Source: Candidatus Saccharimonadota bacterium (GTDB taxonomy: Bacteria > Patescibacteriota > Saccharimonadia > Saccharimonadales > Saccharimonadaceae). Taken from it: a stretch of DNA of 35,845 bases. Within the stretch, counting starts at the first letter, position 1; every line of letters begins with the position of its first letter. The DNA lies in the NCBI GenBank assembly GCA_017561835.1, contig JAFZBJ010000009.1:1-35845 (forward strand). The letters are read 5' to 3'. The translations under genes and the position numbers were made by a program. The notes below the pieces were generated by a model, which was not told the origin of the DNA, searched no databases, and worked only from the letters and a program-made list of their open reading frames with translations. Positions 1 through 9,718 of this stretch are shown here, one piece after another.

Positions 1-31
1 CATCCTGAGCCAGGATCAAACTCTCCATTAA
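1..31 (-). rRNA. 16S ribosomal RNA, 5' end only
   Basis: The reverse complement of the first bases reads GGAGAGTTTGATCCTGG, the universally conserved 5' segment of bacterial 16S rRNA. Aligned to E. coli numbering, base 23 corresponds to position 9, so the mature 5' end lies near base 31. The rest of the gene is outside the window to the left. The nearest upstream gene on the same strand is the surface-protein gene that ends at 230. Confidence 0.96.
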
Positions 32-229
32 AGACTTTAAAAGTCATAATTTAGAAATTTGAAAACTCAAATAAATAAAAAAACTGACGATGAAAATTTG
101 AAAAAACGAAGTTTTTGAAAATTTTCAGCGCAAGACGCGAAGCGTCTTACGATGATTCGTTCTTCAAATATAATTGCACAACTAAATTGTTAAAAAATCT
201 CTAAGAACTACCAAGATAATGCCTCGCAG
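32..229 (-). promoter_or_regulatory. 16S rRNA leader with processing hairpins
   Basis: This 200-base gap upstream of 16S rRNA is AT-rich and has clear secondary structure. One long hairpin pairs TGAAAATTT near 88-96 with AAATTTTCA near 119-127. A second, AAGACGC/GCGTCTT, lies at 132-148. Such stems are typical of pre-rRNA leaders and of processing by RNase III-type enzymes. I cannot place the rRNA promoter with confidence; a weak TTACAG/CATTAT pair with 16-base spacing overlaps the end of the upstream gene. Confidence 0.6.
188..199 (-). promoter_or_regulatory. boxA-like antitermination site
   Basis: The minus strand reads GATTTTTTAACAATTT, close to the rrn boxA of E. coli (TGCTCTTTAACA). It sits in the 16S leader, where boxA normally recruits NusB-NusE to protect rRNA transcripts from termination. 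Function is inferred from position and similarity only. Confidence 0.4.
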
Positions 230-1672
230 TTAATAGACTGTAACCATCTTATCGCTAATGGCGAAAAAAGTCAAGACCTTTTTTAAAGATTTTTTGATTT
301 TTTTCATGATTTTGAACGGCCAAAACCACCAAACCGCCAAAATCCCTACTCCAATCAGTGGCAAGATCAAAAATTCCCACGCCTTTTCGCGGTTTCTGTA
401 ACCTGTATTTGGCGCCAAAATCAGCTCTGGTTCGCGTTTTGCCTCTGCTAAGTCCATAATTGTTGCCGCCGGTTCACTTACCGCCGCCAATGTTTCACTA
501 AACGCCGTCGTTTTTACCGCTGTTTCCCCACCCGTTGGTTTGATTTTGGTTGCCAGCGCCACTATTCCCAGTTCGAGTGCGAGCTTATCGTTTTCTGGCT
601 CTACAATTTCCTCGCTAGAAGGCGCGCCGGCAACTTCAAAAACCTCTTCCGGCTCCGCGTCCGGTTCCATGACCTCTGTTTCTTCAACAAATTCAACTGT
701 CTCCGGCTCCAGTTCTAGTTCCGGCTCGAGCTCTATCACCTCTGGTACTTCCGGTTCCAGCTCCAGTTCCGGTCCAGGCTCCGGCGCTATTTCCTCTGGC
801 GCAATCACCCCTGATACGGGTTGCTGTTCCGGTCCTGACTCAGGTTCCGGTTCAGACTCTGGCTCAGCCACCTCTGGGACAATCTCAAAATCTGGTTCCA
901 AATACGGTGCCGCCATTACATCTAAAAACGCCTCATTTGCACCGGAATCAGCATCGTCATCAGGGCTAAAATCGTCTAAACTTCCGCCCGCCTCTATAAA
1001 ATTCGGGTTCAAAGACCTAATCGGGATATATTCCAGTTTGTCATCCCTGGTAACCACCAAGATACACTCGTCTTTAATTCCCCAATAACCGTTTTTATAA
1101 CAGGTGCTGTAATCTATAACTCCATCCGTATAAAACCCAAACGCCTCCAGATAGTAATAGAGTTTCCATTCGCCATTCTCGGCCAGATGAGCCCGCATCA
1201 TGCCAGCCGGCAACTCCACCTCTATCATATCCGGTATTTGGAAGCCATAATAAGGGTTCATATATTCTCTAAACAGTGTGTGCTGTTCGAAATATTCTCG
1301 CCTGCCATCCCTAAGAGCCGGCTCACTTTTTAGCGCCAAATCATCCATCAAAGGATACTGATCAACCCAACCCAAGGTTAATCTTGCCACACCATTTGTC
1401 ATCATTTCCCCCATAAACTGTTTCCTGTTGTCCATTTTTAAGAGATATTCAACGTCAAAAAGCACAAAAACTCGGTTATTTTTGATATCGAGACGCGTAA
1501 TCGTTAAGGTGTTGCGATGCTTAAAACGCCGCGTGCTATTATTCAAAAGCTCTGCGTAATCAGAAAACGTACTATAAACATCCATCGAGCGCACATAGGC
1601 AAAAGCCGCCAAACCACCAAAGGTCGTCACAAGAAACGCCGCTATTATAGTTATAATAATTTTCTTTTTCAT
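230..1672 (-). CDS. Anchored surface protein with Pro/Glu stalk and APNTG sorting-type signal
   Basis: 480-residue protein. A basic N-terminus and hydrophobic segment (about residues 4-27) form a signal anchor or signal peptide. Residues 40-250 look like a folded extracellular domain that I do not recognise. Residues 258-362 are a low-complexity Pro/Glu-rich stalk (many EPE and ELEPE units). Near the C-terminus are APNTG at 420-424, a hydrophobic segment at 432-454 and a Lys-rich tail. This resembles a Gram-positive sortase sorting signal (LPxTG, membrane span, positive tail) with Ala before the Pro. The start is supported by AAAGGAG just before the ATG. Repeats at 1751-1782 lie upstream. Function unknown; a wall-linked or membrane-anchored stalk protein is the best guess. 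Confidence 0.85.
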   Translation of the reverse strand: MKKKIIITIIAAFLVTTFGGLAAFAYVRSMDVYSTFSDYAELLNNSTRRFKHRNTLTITRLDIKNNRVFVLFDVEYLLKMDNRKQFMGEMMTNGVARLTLGWVDQYPLMDDLALKSEPALRDGRREYFEQHTLFREYMNPYYGFQIPDMIEVELPAGMMRAHLAENGEWKLYYYLEAFGFYTDGVIDYSTCYKNGYWGIKDECILVVTRDDKLEYIPIRSLNPNFIEAGGSLDDFSPDDDADSGANEAFLDVMAAPYLEPDFEIVPEVAEPESEPEPESGPEQQPVSGVIAPEEIAPEPGPELELEPEVPEVIELEPELELEPETVEFVEETEVMEPDAEPEEVFEVAGAPSSEEIVEPENDKLALELGIVALATKIKPTGGETAVKTTAFSETLAAVSEPAATIMDLAEAKREPELILAPNTGYRNREKAWEFLILPLIGVGILAVWWFWPFKIMKKIKKSLKKVLTFFAISDKMVTVY

Positions 1673-1750
1673 ATCTCCTTTCTCTTATTTTTGCCCACAT
1701 CAAAACACGCCCCCTATATTTTTACAACCCCCCTCACTATCCCCGAAAAC

Positions 1751-1782
1751 GCCTAGGCTTAAATTCAAACCGCCTAGGCTTA
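1751..1782. repeat. Pair of GCCTAGGCTTA direct repeats, 21 bp apart
   Basis: GCCTAGGCTT occurs at 1751 and again at 1772, a 21-bp period or two helical turns. The same motif pair with the same period occurs at 11698-11728, upstream of tmRNA and comM. The core GCCTAGGC is palindromic. The pair lies 80-110 bp upstream of the surface-protein gene start and just beyond the gyrA terminator. Confidence 0.7.
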
Positions 1783-1805
1783 TTTTTACCCCTGTTAGGC
1801 AACAA

Positions 1806-1834
1806 AAAACCGCCTACTTAATTTCGGCGGTTTT
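1806..1834 (-). terminator. Terminator after gyrA
   Basis: On the minus strand AAAACCGCC pairs with GGCGGTTTT across an 11-base loop, and a run of T residues follows. It lies about 10 bases past the gyrA stop codon. The mirrored A-run on the other arm would let it act in both directions. Confidence 0.85.
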
Positions 1835-1844
1835 GTTGCGCTTT

Positions 1845-4481
1845 TTACTCTTCAGCTTCTTCAACTGGTTCTTCAACTACTTCCTCGGCAGGTTCTTCAA
1901 CCGGCTCTTCTTTGACTGCGTCAGCCAAAGTTGGGGCAGCTGCGTCGTCTTCTTCCTCTGGAAGCACGATACCGATAGAGGCTACCGTGTCGCCTTCGGC
2001 CATGCGCATAATGCGAACACCCTGGGTAGCGCGACCAAGCGTTGGGATTTCAGCCATTGCTACGCGGATTGCTTGACCCTTAGTGGACATCATAATCACC
2101 TCTTTGGCGAGTGGATCCAAGGTATGAACTGCTACGATTGGACCAGTCTTGGCCGTAACCGTAGCTACCTTGATACCTACACCGCCACGCTTGTGTGGTG
2201 GGAAGTTAGCAACTAGGGTGGCTTTGCCGTAGCCGTTAGCAGATACAGCGATCAACTTTTGCTTTGGATCGGTAATCACATCCATACCTACGATTTCATC
2301 TTTTGGACGGAGTCTCATACCACGTACACCCATCGCTGAGCGACCCATCACGCGCACTTCTTTTTCGTTGAAGCGGGTGGCTTGGCCAGCGGAGGTAGAG
2401 ATTACAATATCTTGCTCACCGGTGGTTTCTTTCACCCAGCGGAGTTCATCACCGCTGTCGAGCTTGATAGCAATCAAACCGTTAGAACGAACATTAAAGA
2501 AGTCTTTAATTGCACTCTTCTTGATAGTACCCTTCTTGGTAGCCATAAAGAGATATTGATTTTCACCGGCGTCACCTTGTTTGATGATGGCGGTAATCTT
2601 CTCTTCTGGATGCATGTTAAGCATGTTAACAGCGGCAGTACCCTTAGCGGAAAGTGATGCCTGTGGCACTTCGTAGGCTTTCATGCGGAACAAACGACCT
2701 TGGTTAGTGAAGAACAACAGATAATCGTGCGAGTTGGCCGTGATAATCTGCGCAATCACATCTTCTTCCTTGGTAGTCATGCCGCGTTTGCCTTTACCGC
2801 CTCTGTTCTGGCGACGGAAGTCGTTTTGTGGTACACGCTTCATGTAGTTTTCGGTAGTAAGCAGGATTACGCTCTCTTCCTCTGGGATCAGCTCTTCTTC
2901 GGAGAACTTACCAACTTCGTGATTAATAATCTTGGAGCGGCGTGGATCGTCGTATTTCTCTTTAATAGCGATGAGTTCTTCCTTGACTACGCGAAGCACC
3001 TCTTTTTCATCAGCAAGAATAGCTTCGAGTTTCTTGATAAGTTCGTGAAGTTGCTTGAGCTCTTCTTCGATTTTGTCGCGTTCGAGACCTTGCAAACGTC
3101 GAAGTTGCATCTGAAGGATAGCGTTTGCCTGGATTTCCGAGAGGCCAAAGCGCGTCATGAGTTGTTTATCGGCATCATCATAAGAGGCGCGAATTACCTT
3201 AATCACCTCATCGATGTTATCAAGAGCAATCTTTAAACCTTCCAAGATATGAGCACGTTCTTTAGCTTTCTTAAGATCGAACTCTGTACGGCGACGAATC
3301 ACCTTTTGGCGGTGTTTAATAAACTCTGCCAAAATCTCTTTGAGACCGAGAATACGAGGCTGAATACCATCAACAAGTGCCAGCATATTATAGTGGAACG
3401 AAGTCTGAAGTGGAGTCAACTTGTAAAGTTGGTTCAAGATCTTCTTCGGGAAAGCATCTTTCTTGAGCTCTACCACCACGCGAATCTTACCACGAGCCGA
3501 CTCATCACGAGCATCAGCGATGTGATCAAGCTTCTTAGCCAGCACCAAATCGCGTACCTTATCGATGAAGTCTTCCTTGCTCATGCCGTAAGGCACCTCT
3601 GTAATCACGATGTTGTAGCGGCCATTCTTGCGCTCTTCGATATTGGCCACGGCACGAATCGTTACCGAGCCTTTACCTGTGGCGTAAGCTTGTTTCATTG
3701 GTGCACCACCGTAAACTTCGGCACCGGTTGGGAAATCTGGGCCTTTGACGTATTTCATCAAGCCTTCAAGGGAGATTTCTGGATCATCAATCTGGGCCAC
3801 GGTAGCATCTACGAGCTCACCAAGGTTGTGTGGTGGAATGTTGGTAGCCATACCTACGGCAATACCCATCTGGCCGTTCAAGAGAATGTTTGGCACGGCG
3901 GCCGGCAAAACTGCTGGCTCTTTCTCGGTACCATCGAAGTTATCACGAAAATCTACAGTTTCCTTCTCGATGTCGGCCAAAAGCTCAGCGCCTACCTTAT
4001 CAAGGCGAGCCTCGGTGTAACGCGAAGCAGCGGCTTCATCACCATCCATCGAACCAAAGTTACCTTGACCTTCGACTAGGGTGTAGCGCATCTTCCATGG
4101 TTGCGCGAGGTTGACCATAGCATCGTAAATCGAAGAATCACCGTGTGGGTGATACTTACCCATCACCTCACCGACGATACGAGCGGATTTCACCGTAGCG
4201 TGTGGGGCTTTCCAGCCATTTTTGTTCATTGCATATAATATACGGCGGTTCACAGGTTTAAGACCATCGCGTACATCTGGGAGTGCGCGGTCTACGATCA
4301 CAGACAAAGAGTAGCGCAGGAAGTAATCTTCCATCGTGTTCTCTACGGTGCGAAGCTCGATACCATCCTCGGTGATTACTTCACCATCGGTAGCTTTTAC
4401 GGCTTCAACCTGCTCGATATCACCACCAAAATCGATGTGTTTGCCTTCGTCGGATTCGATTTTTTTGTTGTCGTCTTCCAT
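1845..4481 (-). CDS. gyrA: DNA gyrase subunit A
   Basis: 878 residues, about the normal GyrA length. It carries the breakage-reunion domain of the type IIA topoisomerase that introduces negative supercoils. Visible marks are [14 protein letters not shown] near residue 70, [10 protein letters not shown] near 111 and the catalytic tyrosine in [11 protein letters not shown] (Y155). A long coiled coil lies at 400-500 and a six-bladed C-terminal domain follows. The GyrA-box reads QNRGGKG from residue 558 instead of the usual QRRGGKG. The last 40 residues are strongly acidic. It lies 9 bases after gyrB, so both subunits are made from one transcript that ends at the adjacent terminator. Confidence 0.98.
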   Translation of the reverse strand: MEDDNKKIESDEGKHIDFGGDIEQVEAVKATDGEVITEDGIELRTVENTMEDYFLRYSLSVIVDRALPDVRDGLKPVNRRILYAMNKNGWKAPHATVKSARIVGEVMGKYHPHGDSSIYDAMVNLAQPWKMRYTLVEGQGNFGSMDGDEAAASRYTEARLDKVGAELLADIEKETVDFRDNFDGTEKEPAVLPAAVPNILLNGQMGIAVGMATNIPPHNLGELVDATVAQIDDPEISLEGLMKYVKGPDFPTGAEVYGGAPMKQAYATGKGSVTIRAVANIEERKNGRYNIVITEVPYGMSKEDFIDKVRDLVLAKKLDHIADARDESARGKIRVVVELKKDAFPKKILNQLYKLTPLQTSFHYNMLALVDGIQPRILGLKEILAEFIKHRQKVIRRRTEFDLKKAKERAHILEGLKIALDNIDEVIKVIRASYDDADKQLMTRFGLSEIQANAILQMQLRRLQGLERDKIEEELKQLHELIKKLEAILADEKEVLRVVKEELIAIKEKYDDPRRSKIINHEVGKFSEEELIPEEESVILLTTENYMKRVPQNDFRRQNRGGKGKRGMTTKEEDVIAQIITANSHDYLLFFTNQGRLFRMKAYEVPQASLSAKGTAAVNMLNMHPEEKITAIIKQGDAGENQYLFMATKKGTIKKSAIKDFFNVRSNGLIAIKLDSGDELRWVKETTGEQDIVISTSAGQATRFNEKEVRVMGRSAMGVRGMRLRPKDEIVGMDVITDPKQKLIAVSANGYGKATLVANFPPHKRGGVGIKVATVTAKTGPIVAVHTLDPLAKEVIMMSTKGQAIRVAMAEIPTLGRATQGVRIMRMAEGDTVASIGIVLPEEEDDAAAPTLADAVKEEPVEEPAEEVVEEPVEEAEE

Positions 4482-4490
4482 CTTTCCTCC

Positions 4491-6476
4491 TTAAAAGTCC
4501 AAATCATCAAGGTTAACCGAAGCGGCCCTTGCCTGAATAAAGTTTTTACGTAAATCAGCTTGGTCGCCCATCAACTTCGTGAAGATGGCGTCGGCCTTTT
4601 CGGCATCTTCAATGTTGACTCTAATTAGCACGCGGTTAGCTGGGTTCATTGTGGTTTCCCAAAGCTGTGCGGCGTCCATTTCACCAAGACCCTTAAAGCG
4701 TTGCTGCGCGGTGTAACCGGCTTGCTTAAAGCGTTCGTCTTCTTCGTTAATCTTGGTGCCAGCGGCTTTTCTCTCTTCAATCTTCTTGGTCAAAGTTTCT
4801 TCCAAAGCTTGTTCATCATAGATATAGTCGATCTTACGACCGTTACCGGTACCCTTGATCAGGCCAAATAGCGGTGGTTTAGCAAGATAAACGTGACCAG
4901 CCTTGATCACCTCTGGCATGTAACGGAAGAAGAAGGTGAGAAGAAGCGTAGAAATGTGTGAACCATCGACATCGGCATCCGTCATGAACACAATCTTGTG
5001 ATAGCGAAGACCCTCGATGTTGAATTGGTCACCAATACCCACACCAAGACCTTTAATCAGGGATACGAGCTCGGCGTTGGCTAGCATTTTGTCTAGGCGA
5101 GCGCGCTCGGTGTTAAGTACCTTACCACGTAGTGGCAAGATTGCCTGAATCTTAGAATCGCGACCTTCCTTAGCGGAACCTGCAGCGGAGTTACCCTCTA
5201 CGATAAAGAGCTCACACTCTTCAGCGTTTCTTGATGAACAGTCGGCAAGCTTTGATGGCAAGTTCAAGCCTTCAAAGGCGCCCTTACGGATGATGTTATC
5301 GCGGGCTGCTCTAGCGGCCTTGCGAGCTCTAGCGGCAAGCGCGGCTTTGCCAACGATTTTCTTAGCGATAGCTGGGTTTTCCTCGAGGTAGTAACCAAAG
5401 TATTCAGTCATTACCTTATCTACATAGCCACGGATTTCTGGGTTACCGAGTTTGTTCTTGGTCTGACCTTCAAACTGTGGGTCTGGGAGTTTGACCAAGA
5501 TAACAGCGGTAAGACCCTCCTTGATGTCATCACCAGAAAGGTTTTCTTCTTTCTCTTTGAGGAGGCCGTTTTTACGGGCATAATCATTAATAGTACGGGT
5601 TAAGCCAGAACGAAAACCAACTACGTGCATACCACCATCTGGGGTAAGAACGTTGTTGGCAAATGGTTTCAAGATTTCTGAAAAAGTATCATTATATTGC
5701 AAAGCAATTTCTACTTCAGAATCTTCGATTTTCTTCTCTACGTAAAAGATGTCGTCCGAAAGCACCTCTTTACCGTTGTTCAAACGTTTGACGTAGCTTC
5801 TAATCCCGCCTTCAAAGTAGAATGATTCGTGCGCACCAGTGCGCTCATCGTTGACGGTAATCAAAATCCCCTTAGTAAGATAGGCTTGGTGGCGAGCATA
5901 GTTCGACACCCAGTCGTAATCAAAAGTTGTGGTTTCTTTAAAAATGGTTGGATCTGGATAGAAGGTGATAGAAGTACCGTGTTCTTTTGGTGCTCCTGGG
6001 GTGACCTTGAGATCCATCGTGGTTTTACCGGTATCAAACTCAATGTGGTGAGTTTTCTTATCGCGGTAGACCTCGGCGATCATATGGGTAGAAAGGGCGT
6101 TTACCACCGAAGAACCTACACCGTGAAGGCCAGATGATACTTTGTAACCGCCATCACCGAATTTACCACCGGCGTGGAGTACTGTAAGCACGGTTTCAAG
6201 GGTAGATTTCTTGGTTTTTGGGTGGATATCTACAGGAATACCACGCCCGTTATCGTCGACCCTTACGCCGCCGTCATTTAATATTGTGATATCGATTTTG
6301 TTTGCGTAACCCGCAATTGCCTCATCGATAGAGTTGTCTGCGATCTCTTTGATTAAGTGATGTAGCCCATCATAACCGGTAGAACCGATATACATCCCAG
6401 GGCGTAGCCTAACTGGCTCCAAACCCTCAAGCACCCGAATCTCAGACGAGTCATAAGCTTCCGCTTTGTCGGACAT
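4491..6476 (-). CDS. gyrB: DNA gyrase subunit B
   Basis: 661 residues. It is the ATPase and Toprim subunit of gyrase and partners the downstream gyrA product. An N-terminal GHKL ATPase is shown by EIADNSIDEA, DDNGRGIP and GLHGVGSSVVNALS. The Toprim domain starts at EGNSAAGSAK (E427) and holds DADVDGSHI. The C-terminal QRFKGLGEM block is present. The length matches short GyrB proteins without the enterobacterial insertion. The start MSDKAEAYDSSEI fits the family, and a GAGGT site lies 8-9 bases upstream. A good promoter lies 40-65 bases upstream. Confidence 0.98.
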   Translation of the reverse strand: MSDKAEAYDSSEIRVLEGLEPVRLRPGMYIGSTGYDGLHHLIKEIADNSIDEAIAGYANKIDITILNDGGVRVDDNGRGIPVDIHPKTKKSTLETVLTVLHAGGKFGDGGYKVSSGLHGVGSSVVNALSTHMIAEVYRDKKTHHIEFDTGKTTMDLKVTPGAPKEHGTSITFYPDPTIFKETTTFDYDWVSNYARHQAYLTKGILITVNDERTGAHESFYFEGGIRSYVKRLNNGKEVLSDDIFYVEKKIEDSEVEIALQYNDTFSEILKPFANNVLTPDGGMHVVGFRSGLTRTINDYARKNGLLKEKEENLSGDDIKEGLTAVILVKLPDPQFEGQTKNKLGNPEIRGYVDKVMTEYFGYYLEENPAIAKKIVGKAALAARARKAARAARDNIIRKGAFEGLNLPSKLADCSSRNAEECELFIVEGNSAAGSAKEGRDSKIQAILPLRGKVLNTERARLDKMLANAELVSLIKGLGVGIGDQFNIEGLRYHKIVFMTDADVDGSHISTLLLTFFFRYMPEVIKAGHVYLAKPPLFGLIKGTGNGRKIDYIYDEQALEETLTKKIEERKAAGTKINEEDERFKQAGYTAQQRFKGLGEMDAAQLWETTMNPANRVLIRVNIEDAEKADAIFTKLMGDQADLRKNFIQARAASVNLDDLDF

Positions 6477-6513
6477 TTTGTTTTACCTCAACTTTTAATA
6501 TATATACCATTCC

Positions 6514-6542
6514 AGTATACCCCCTCTTTCCGCAAAAATCAA
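6514..6542 (-). promoter_or_regulatory. Promoter of gyrB-gyrA
   Basis: On the minus strand TTGATT (6542-6537) and TATACT (6519-6514) are separated by exactly 17 bases. Transcription would start near 6507, giving a leader of about 30 bases with a GAGGT ribosome binding site. The upstream gene ends only 15 bases before the -35 box. Confidence 0.75.
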
Positions 6543-6557
6543 CCCTAGGACGCGTTT

Positions 6558-9272
6558 TTACGCGCCAAATGGATCCTGTGGCGAGGCTGGCGTTTCAGGC
6601 GCTTCTGACGGCATTTCTGACGGCTCTAGCGGCGTCTGTATCTGTTGAGTTTCTTCAACTGGCTGTTCTACGGCTGTTTGTGGTTCTGCTGGCACTACTG
6701 GTTCTTCTGACGCTTCTGCAGGCGCTTCTGCGGCCTCTCCCGGATGCTTTTCAAGCCAACCGTCGAGGAATCCACCCTTTTGTTTCTTTTCTTCTTCCTC
6801 AGCCGCTGCTGCTTTTTCCCTGTCCACAGCGTTCCAGCGCTCGTTAATCTCGCGCTCCACCTCGGCTCTGGTCTTGCCGTACTTGGCAGCAGTGTAGACC
6901 TTGAGATTCTTCATCAATTCTTCATTTGGCGTACCCATTGGGGCTGGCAAGTTCATCGTAAAGGCCGCAGATGGCATGCCAAACATCATTACCTTACAGA
7001 TAGCAGCGTGGTTTGGCGTCTTGGTAAGATCCTCGGCTGTAAAGGTCGGCGTAAAGGCTTTCACCATCAGCTCAGCGTCCGTCACACCCACGCGACCACA
7101 GATAATCGTGCCCACGTTACCAAGGATCGCTTCCCTAATTTTGTCGGTAAGCTGCGTCATAAACTGGTTGGCCACGATCAAATTGAGACGATATTTACGG
7201 GCTTCAGACAAGATTGACTCAAAGCTCTCTGTTGCGAAGTTCTGGAACTCATCTACGTAGAGACAGAAATCTTTACGTTCGTGCTCTGGAATATCAGCGC
7301 GACTCATAGCGGCCTGCTGGAACTTCATCACGAAAATCATACCAAGAAGCTGCGCGTTAAGATCGCCCAAGCGACCCTTAGAGAGGTTCACGAGGAAGAT
7401 CTTCTTGTTATCCATAATTTCACGAATATTGAAGCCAGATTTTGCCTGACCCAAGATGTTGCGCATAATCGTATTTGAGAGGAATGGGCCCCATTTTGAC
7501 ACAAACCACGTGATCACCTCACCAGCATCGTTGGATTTCTGCGAGGCTGGGAACTCTTTGGTCCAATAATCATACACGGCCTTATCCGTTACGTACTTCA
7601 ATTTAGACTTCACAAACTCCGGGTCAGTGAAACATTGCGGGATATCCACGAAGGTGGCACCATTTGGATCGGACATGAGAAGAAGCGCAGCATTACGGAA
7701 CATGTGCTGACCACGTGGCCCAAAGAAGCCCTGGTTCTGCGGATCAAAGAGGCTCTGAAGCATATTAATACCTTCTTGCACGATAAAGTCTTTCTGGTCT
7801 GGGTCAGTAAATTCAAACATATTCATACCTACCGGGTGTTCGATATCAGCCGGATCAAAGTAAATTACGTCGTCGATTCTATCTTGTGGCACACGCTGAA
7901 GCAAAGCTTCTACTGCATCGCCGTGCGGATCAATAAAGGCAAAACCGCGCCCAGCTAGCATATCCTGATAAGCAATATTCTCGAGGAATACAGATTTACC
8001 CATACCAGTTTGACCAATTACGTACATGTGGCGGCGGCGGTTGTCATCGTCAAGATAAATCTGCTTTTTGATTCCCCTAAACTCGTTGGTGCCAAGCAGC
8101 ACACCTTCAGTCGCGAGTTTAGCCGGACCATCCACTTGTTTGGTCAACTGACGCTCAACTTGCGAGTTTGGAATCGCATTTTGTTCTGGCAAATGGAATA
8201 TGGATGCAAGCTCCACACTGTTCAAAATATTTGAACACACTTTTAAGGGGAAAAAGCGAAAAGTATAGTCAATCACAAGCTTCTTTGGGTCTTTAAAAGT
8301 ATTAACTTTAAAGCCGTTTAAAGTAGGTGAATCAAACTGTGAGAATGCCGATGCGATACCACCCATCACGGCGTCTGACCTGGCTTTGTTTGGTGCACTA
8401 GCAATCACCCTAATCAGTGTTTCAAAAGCCGGATAACGCATCTTGTTAACTACTGCATTAAGTTCATCCTGCTTAATAGTTGAGATTTGCGTAGTTTCTT
8501 CAGTTTTCTTTTCGTGTTCTTTTGGCACTTCAAGTGGCGCCCACAAAACATCAGAAAACAAATCGCCAAGTGACGCGCCAAACGTTTTGGTCTTTTTGCC
8601 TTTTTGCGTATTCTCGACATATTTTTTGGCCGGCTCGCTCCACTTTTTGTTTGCAGGGCGGAACAAAATTTGTACAGCCGCGCCTTCGCCTTTACCCACG
8701 AGCGACAACGCGTTCAAAATTGCCATGCTGGCATCACGCCGCGTATCTTCATAGGTCGCAATCGGCAAATAACCGTTCTTTTTGAGGCTAAGTTCCGCAC
8801 CGGACACACCGTCAAGCTTGCCTTCCTTTGAGAAGATGTTCTCTTCCATACGCTCTTCAATGCGCGCCGTAGGGTAAGCAGCCTGAATAGCTTGGCGCAC
8901 CGTCTCTGTTAGTACGGCCGGTACGATCGCATAATAACGAATAATTCCCTCTTTGGCGATAATTTCAAACGAAAAATGCCTCTGGCCATAAAGCTTTGCA
9001 TTGGTGCCTTTGATCAAAGTAGATGCCAAGATCGAATACATCACTTGCGCCTGAGAAACGATCTCGCCAGTTAGGTCGCGTTCATCGCGCCCACCCTGTT
9101 GAATGTCATCCGTAGTTGGCGGCAAATGGATAAGAAGTGGCACCATTTTAAGGCCACGTTCATATTTTTTGCGTTTTCTGAGAGAAGCAATGCGAATAAA
9201 TACGAGAATGGCCGTCACTATTGCAAGAAGTGCTACCACCACCAGAACTGTAATCACCACCCAAAGATCCAT
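6558..9272 (-). CDS. VirD4/TraG-like type IV secretion-family membrane ATPase
   Basis: 904 residues. One N-terminal membrane span (residues 4-27) is followed by a basic stretch, then a roughly 390-residue domain that I do not recognise. The motor domain follows, with Walker A GQTGMGKS at 420 and Walker B-type LYVDEFQNF near 672, then ANQFMTQL and GNVGTIICGRVG blocks. This is the layout of conjugative coupling proteins and HerA/VirB4-type ATPases that pump DNA or protein through membranes. The last 100 residues are an acidic, Pro/Glu-rich cytoplasmic tail. No relaxase, pilin or other conjugation gene is adjacent, so a role in a cell-surface or pilus-like export machine is inferred, not shown. 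It overlaps the upstream gene through TAATG, suggesting coupled translation. Confidence 0.85.
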   Translation of the reverse strand: MDLWVVITVLVVVALLAIVTAILVFIRIASLRKRKKYERGLKMVPLLIHLPPTTDDIQQGGRDERDLTGEIVSQAQVMYSILASTLIKGTNAKLYGQRHFSFEIIAKEGIIRYYAIVPAVLTETVRQAIQAAYPTARIEERMEENIFSKEGKLDGVSGAELSLKKNGYLPIATYEDTRRDASMAILNALSLVGKGEGAAVQILFRPANKKWSEPAKKYVENTQKGKKTKTFGASLGDLFSDVLWAPLEVPKEHEKKTEETTQISTIKQDELNAVVNKMRYPAFETLIRVIASAPNKARSDAVMGGIASAFSQFDSPTLNGFKVNTFKDPKKLVIDYTFRFFPLKVCSNILNSVELASIFHLPEQNAIPNSQVERQLTKQVDGPAKLATEGVLLGTNEFRGIKKQIYLDDDNRRRHMYVIGQTGMGKSVFLENIAYQDMLAGRGFAFIDPHGDAVEALLQRVPQDRIDDVIYFDPADIEHPVGMNMFEFTDPDQKDFIVQEGINMLQSLFDPQNQGFFGPRGQHMFRNAALLLMSDPNGATFVDIPQCFTDPEFVKSKLKYVTDKAVYDYWTKEFPASQKSNDAGEVITWFVSKWGPFLSNTIMRNILGQAKSGFNIREIMDNKKIFLVNLSKGRLGDLNAQLLGMIFVMKFQQAAMSRADIPEHERKDFCLYVDEFQNFATESFESILSEARKYRLNLIVANQFMTQLTDKIREAILGNVGTIICGRVGVTDAELMVKAFTPTFTAEDLTKTPNHAAICKVMMFGMPSAAFTMNLPAPMGTPNEELMKNLKVYTAAKYGKTRAEVEREINERWNAVDREKAAAAEEEEKKQKGGFLDGWLEKHPGEAAEAPAEASEEPVVPAEPQTAVEQPVEETQQIQTPLEPSEMPSEAPETPASPQDPFGA

Positions 9273-9712
9273 TACGACGCCTTCCCTATTTCACCCTTGC
9301 CAAACGATTTCAAATTCGCCGGCACCAGGCCTTCTCTAACGTCCTCATAAAACTTGTTAGCGTCACCGGTGCTACCAAGCTCGCTCATCTCAGCTTCAAT
9401 TGCTTGCACAGCACCATCAGATAAACCGGCTTTTTTATCGGTGTTGATTATAGCCGGATCAAAAGAAGTAATTGTGCCTGGCATACTCTGTGCACCACCA
9501 GGAACATCTTCTACCACAGCCATTGGCACATTAACGCCAATCTGTGGAATAACCTCTGTATTTACTGGGCCATTCTCAGGATTATAATTCAGGGCTTCGC
9601 TGACTTTACTACCAGCCGCTTGCAAATCTGGACTCACCTCAAAAGGATCCGGGGTTTGCCCTTGAAAAACCTCCGGATTGAAGCCATTTACCTGATTACG
9701 ACCATTATCCAT
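9272..9712 (-). CDS. Hypothetical protein, translationally coupled to the membrane ATPase
   Basis: 146 residues with no membrane span and no family I recognise. The first 90 residues are rich in Asn, Pro, Gly and Val and look disordered. The last 50 contain a predicted helix (GLSDGAVQAIEAEMSEL). Its stop codon overlaps the ATPase start (TAATG), so the two are almost certainly made together and may work together. No Shine-Dalgarno site is visible. A TAAAAT box with an upstream TGG lies exactly 6 bases before the ATG, so the mRNA is probably leaderless. Confidence 0.75.
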   Translation of the reverse strand: MDNGRNQVNGFNPEVFQGQTPDPFEVSPDLQAAGSKVSEALNYNPENGPVNTEVIPQIGVNVPMAVVEDVPGGAQSMPGTITSFDPAIINTDKKAGLSDGAVQAIEAEMSELGSTGDANKFYEDVREGLVPANLKSFGKGEIGKAS

Positions 9713-9718
9713 ATGCTT

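Noticed and set aside
540-1088. Ser-rich 182-residue open frame on the plus strand
   Set aside because: It is the antisense shadow of the Pro/Glu-rich stalk: complements of Glu and Pro codons read as Ser, Gly and Thr.
3249-4079. 276-residue plus-strand open frame opposite gyrA
   Set aside because: It lies wholly inside gyrA on the other strand with no promoter, ribosome site or recognisable domain.
6558-9272. Integrated conjugative element
   Set aside because: No integrase, relaxase, pilus genes, attachment repeats or tRNA-flanking junction; the neighbours are core genes.
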